From Paramacrobiotus richtersi (Eukaryota > Tardigrada > Eutardigrada > Parachela > Macrobiotidae): 22,131 nt of DNA. Location: positions 1 through 22,131 of the forward strand of contig JAQGAU010000996.1 of NCBI GenBank assembly GCA_034698045.1. The letters run 5' to 3'. The notes beneath the pieces are model-generated. The model saw only the letters and a program-made list of their open reading frames with translations. It was not told where the DNA came from and did not search any database. Positions 17,953 through 22,131 of the stretch are shown here, piece after piece. A program made the translations under genes and the position numbers. The stretch's first letter is position 1, and every line of letters starts with the position of its first letter.

Positions 17953-20900
17953 ATGGTGGAACAGGACACTTCCGCCGAAAGCGACCCGGACCAGCCGAGC
18001 ACGGAGCCAGCCGCCCAGGACGTGTCGGCTCGCGTGACCATCTCCGCGGACGAACAATCGCAATCCCACTCGATGCACCAGCATCTCTCCTCGGGCCGGC
18101 ACTCTCCCCACATTCCGGTAAGAGCAAGAAACCACATGTTTCTCCCTTTTTGTTTTGTCATCACCTGTAATCTGAACCTGTAAAATGCCCCAGTTTAAAA
18201 TGACGTCACAACAACCAATCTCTTCCGGTATATCCAGATTTGATTGTAATCTGTACCGTGAAATGTGGAAAATGTGATTGTTTTGAAACCATAGCGTAAA
18301 CACACCTAATGCGCTGACACGCCTGTATTGACTTAGCTGCTCACCGATTTACAATCAGCATGCGCTGTGCTTGTTTATCCTTGTGTTTATAACGCTTTGG
18401 CTTGTTGGCACGATTGCATGATAACACCATACTAACAGCATGTTTGCATGATGGGTTTCTAAATGCAGCCGCCACTTAATATTCCGGCGCCCATTAATTC
18501 GCTTGCCAGCACGCTGTCCTTACCGCGAACGGAGGTAAACATTTTACAGTATTGCATGGCTTTCACCTGAATTTGATGTAGCTTTTGTCGACACTGGTTT
18601 GGTTGTCTATAATTCAACATTCCGTTTCTTTGGATTACATTACCGCTATGTTATAACAAATCAGTGCAAGGTTTAATTTACGGTGTGTCGCCTTTTTGTC
18701 CTGAAGTAGTTTACGTACTTGTTGGTTTTTACTTCTACATTTCGTCATTCGCCTCTTTTGAAAAGACTTCGTGCATAATGCAGACTTTTCACCAATCTAA
18801 ATGTTGATCTTTAATTCTTCATTTTGTGGTTTCTGTTAACTTCATATGGCGATCGATTATTTTGTGATTATCGAACTGTTTCTTTTCATTCCGGACTTTG
18901 TTTTATATACTAGCTTTTTTTTACCTTCGTAAATTTAGGTAAATCGCTAGCCGTGTTGTTGAATGGAACAATGCTAGTCAATATATTACATTTTTTGACC
19001 TTCTACAGCGCTCTTCAAGGCCCCAAAGTCCTTCGCCGCTGGACTGGGCGGAAGCTGGTAAAGTGTACACGCAAACGTATCTACCGGCCGATAACGAGCC
19101 AGCCTACCTAATGGCGCCGCACCAGCCACACCCCACGAAAACCCCAGATTACCACCGACCTGGTAAACCTTGTCAAACTTTATTTCTCTATAAAGAAAAA
19201 ATACTACAAAGTTTTACGTTTGCTAAAGTATAAATAACCGAGTTCCAACGTACCTAACAAAAAACTGATGGTCAGATACCCGAACTAGTTATATTTTTTA
19301 CTCAGTTGATACTTGGTCTTCTGTGACTGATCCGTTTATATGGTAGATTCTGTGACTCGACAATTGTGTTGTTCAAAACGGTTCCGCTTAATACCAACGT
19401 GCAACACGCCTTATGCGCACACCACTACAAACTTTACCGTTTAATGTTTACAGAAGGTCAAGGCGTCCATATCAAAATCCCTTCCCGGCGTCGCGGCATG
19501 GACATCCTCCGTGACGCCTGCGTGGCGCAATCCCGCGAGAACATCGCCTACGGCCAAACCCCGCCTTCGGGGCGCCGCTCCCCCCACATGAACAACGAGG
19601 AGCCCATCGCCATGTCCACATACCCGGACGCGCGGCCCACCGATGAGCAGCCGAAAATCGAACGCGACGACTTCCCCGCACCGCCCTACATCTACGCCGA
19701 TCCCGAGCGGCGGCGACGGATCAGCGAAGGATCATCCCGGAAGAGCGACGACACGGATGAGCTGGATGAGAATTATCTAGATCCGGAGAAGATGGCAGCG
19801 ATGAGTAAAGAGGAGAGACGGATACACCGGGAGGCGGAGGAGTTGAAGAAGATTTCTTCGGGGATTGGGAAGGTGTTTCTGCATAATATTGAGGAGCGGT
19901 CGAGGATAAAGGTGGAGAGGTTTAGAAGGGGGATTGATCCGCGGAATGCGTCAAGGACGGCTAGTGCTAATCGGGAGCCCATGCAGCCGCCGCGGTATGG
20001 TTCACCGGCGTTTGCCTGTAAGTTTTGATACTATTAGGTGCGGTTCAACCGTAGATCGTATTGTTGAATGTAAGCTCAAACTAAGAACTAAGAACTGCTA
20101 CTTTCCAGTCCTCCAAGCCTAAAGAATGTAGTTTACTCTTTGCACAATTTGTTACATATAGTTTCGTCGAAAAGGTTCTTTTTCGTTCGTCTGCAAGTTA
20201 TAATTAGCAAATTGTGTTTTCTGAAACTACAGCGTCGATTCTTTTCTTCTAAAACAGGTTGTGGGTTCAAACACAAACTAATCAAACTAAAACATCACAT
20301 TAGATCGCTTTTCTGCTTCCTAAAAGTTCAGTTTAAATTGTTCAACTTTTACATTTTGAATTTCTCGACAAACAGTACGACGTTAGGCGTAATACGCCGT
20401 ATCGTATACCGAGGAGCGACTAGGGCTTTCTCTGTGGGGAATTGATAAGGTTGAAAGGTGCTGATGATTGAGCGGTTTCAGCGCCGTCACGGCTGGATGA
20501 CAGACCGCGACCGTGGGAGGAATGGGATTTTACGCCACTACCGCATACCAAATGGCGCTCCGCATCATCCGGCGCCAGCACGCTGCCCAGCTACAGCAGT
20601 AAGTGCTCGGTGCTGTAGATGATCAGCAGATCGTCTGTAGATCCTTTTTTACCATAACTAACAATAAAGATTGATGCGCAAAAGTTAACGAAACTGTTTT
20701 TTTTTTGCAGTTCCTCGGCCTGGTTATGGAGTATCCACAGCGACCACACCCAAATCTTCCACGCTGCCGCAAGTCGGACGTATTAGCCCTGGAGTACCAG
20801 AATTAAATTTTGTACGTATTTAGCACAAACTGTATGATTTACCATAACTACGAAACAAAGGTTCACACATTCCTAATAACTCATTTGTGAATCTATTTAT

Positions 20901-21931
20901 TTTGTACTTCGTGTAAACCACACACAAGAGGTTACTGCGCCTGGTTCCGAGGTGGAGTACATATGCGCAGTTGTTGTTGACAAACAGACAGATTTCCTAA
21001 TTACAGAACCCATTTAAATGACGCGTTCATTATTTCAGGATAACGGAACATTCATCAGCGATGACATGCATAAATCGCAGAGCGGCGAATTTGCCAGTAC
21101 AACGTGTAAGCGCGACTAATGAGTCTGTTACATCTGTTCTTGCTGATTGCCAAGTGTGAAACATCACAATAATGACATTTGCAGTGCCAGATTACATATT
21201 TGATCGACAACGTGGTGCTGATCTGATGCTGGTCCGAAGCAAGATCATGGAACCCTGGTACCAGGCGGACTTTCTGGAACCCTTGAATAATGTGGTACCG
21301 GTTGTTAGGAAGGACCGCACTATTTATCCGGTAAACGAAGAGAACTGACAGATTCATTATAAAGCATTATACAATTTTGTTTAAATGGCAGTTTTCAGAC
21401 ACAGTCGACTCTTCTGCCACGAGCGCTTGATTTTTCAACAGTTTGGCTTGATTCTTTTAGAACTGTTCCAAATAAGCTAGCGTTCCTTGACTTAAATGTC
21501 GCCATCGTTACTTAATCGTATGCTTTAATTCGTGTTTTGTGCTATTTATGCATCTCTATAGTCTGTGTGCTCTTCTTTCTTTAGGTACACAAATTATTGG
21601 TAACAAACCGGCGCGTTCCCGACGACGTAGACAGAGGCCACTTAGAGGTACTTCAGAATACAATTTTAGATCTTTTGCTACAGTAACCTTGAAGTTTTGA
21701 ACGTTCCGCCTTTATCAGTACAAGTTTGTAATGAAAGCTTGAAGTTTTTTACATTGTTAATCGGAAGATACCGCAGTGCCAAGCGTACACGCCTTTACGC
21801 ATTTTTTTTAACTTTAGCTCCATCTGTCGACGGAGGAGTTTATTAACATTTTCCGCATGACACACGAGGAATTCTACCGGCTCCCCGAGTGGAAGCGGAA
21901 CGAGCTAAAGAAACGCGTTAAATTATTCTGA
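17953..21931 (+). CDS. ABLIM: abLIM/dematin-type actin-binding protein with villin headpiece
   Basis: Cytoskeletal adaptor binding F-actin through a C-terminal headpiece; homologues are vertebrate ABLIM1-3 and dematin, and worm/fly UNC-115. Ten in-frame exons: 17953-18117, 18469-18534, 19009-19162, 19454-20017, 20482-20598, 20711-20811, 21039-21105, 21185-21330, 21585-21647 and 21818-21931, giving 518 aa. Residues 1-199 are Ser/Pro-rich and disordered. [18 protein letters not shown] starts at 200. A charged helix with [15 protein letters not shown] follows, then the abLIM signature [16 protein letters not shown] at about 289-304, and a second Ser/Pro-rich linker with [10 protein letters not shown]. 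The headpiece runs 459-518 ([10 protein letters not shown] to ELKKRVKLF). No LIM domains are in the window, so this is either a LIM-less form like dematin or the 3' part of a longer gene. The frame is open upstream of the ATG to an acceptor at 17936, so the start is uncertain. Confidence 0.9.
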
Positions 21932-22131
21932 ACAAAAAATGCGAGTGCTTGCCTCTGGGATATTACCACGATATGGGCTTGAGGACCGAAAACGAGTGGG
22001 CACAATCCTGTTTGACGAAGGGGATACTGTACGACAGAACGGCAGAATTTATATTACTTTTTTTGATTTTTGTTTTCGGTTTTGTAACACTTTCGTGGCT
22101 TACTATTTTTGATTTTTCTATGATTGGGATG
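21932..22131 (+). other. 3' flank of the abLIM-like gene
   Basis: Likely 3' UTR. No canonical AATAAA is visible before the window ends. Confidence 0.4.

Noticed and set aside
20258..20278. tRNA T-arm-like sequence GTGGGTTCAAACAC
   Set aside because: The loop is the wrong size for a T-arm and no acceptor, D or anticodon arms can be placed upstream; it lies in an abLIM intron.

Overview
This is eukaryotic nuclear DNA from an invertebrate-type animal. Six protein-coding genes are recognisable. All are interrupted by GT-AG introns, exons are clearly more GC-rich than the AT/T-rich introns, and two gene families (an abLIM/dematin-type headpiece protein and TMEM141) are animal families. Gene spacing of a few hundred bases to about 4 kb points to a compact protostome genome. 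A tardigrade or similar animal is possible, but the sequence alone does not settle this.

Layout, left to right. (1) 170-3629 (+): the C-terminal 365 codons of CTP synthase in seven exons; the gene starts outside the window. (2) 4157-7033 (+): complete ALG2, four exons, 425 aa. (3) 7783-8534 (-): a small three-exon gene for a TMEM141-like two-pass membrane protein, tail-to-tail with ALG2. (4) 9195-10701 (+): complete ALG13, three exons, 165 aa, head-to-head with the TMEM141-like gene. (5) 11348-14021 (+): a complete GT31 beta-1,3-galactosyltransferase-like type II membrane protein, three exons, 383 aa. (6) 14022-17952: a gene-poor stretch of 3.9 kb with the 3' stub of a non-LTR retrotransposon on the minus strand (about 15626-15901) and one unassigned minus-strand reading frame split by a stop. 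(7) 17953-21931 (+): an abLIM/dematin-type actin-binding protein, ten coding exons, 518 aa, ending in a villin headpiece, with no LIM domains visible in the window.

ALG13 (with ALG14) adds the second GlcNAc and ALG2 adds the second and third mannoses of the dolichol-linked oligosaccharide at the cytosolic face of the ER. The GT31 enzyme extends glycans later in the Golgi. CTP synthase supplies CTP, which feeds dolichol phosphorylation and CMP-sialic acid synthesis among other uses. This gives a loose glycosylation neighbourhood, though animal gene order is usually not functional and this may be chance.

I found no CRISPR, phage, plasmid or other exotic system. The most useful observations are the spliced TMEM141-like gene that no single reading frame reveals, the ALG2/TMEM141/ALG13 arrangement, the conserved filament-interface histidine and unusual nucleophile-elbow residue in CTP synthase, a shortened loop in the headpiece, and several repeat tracts.
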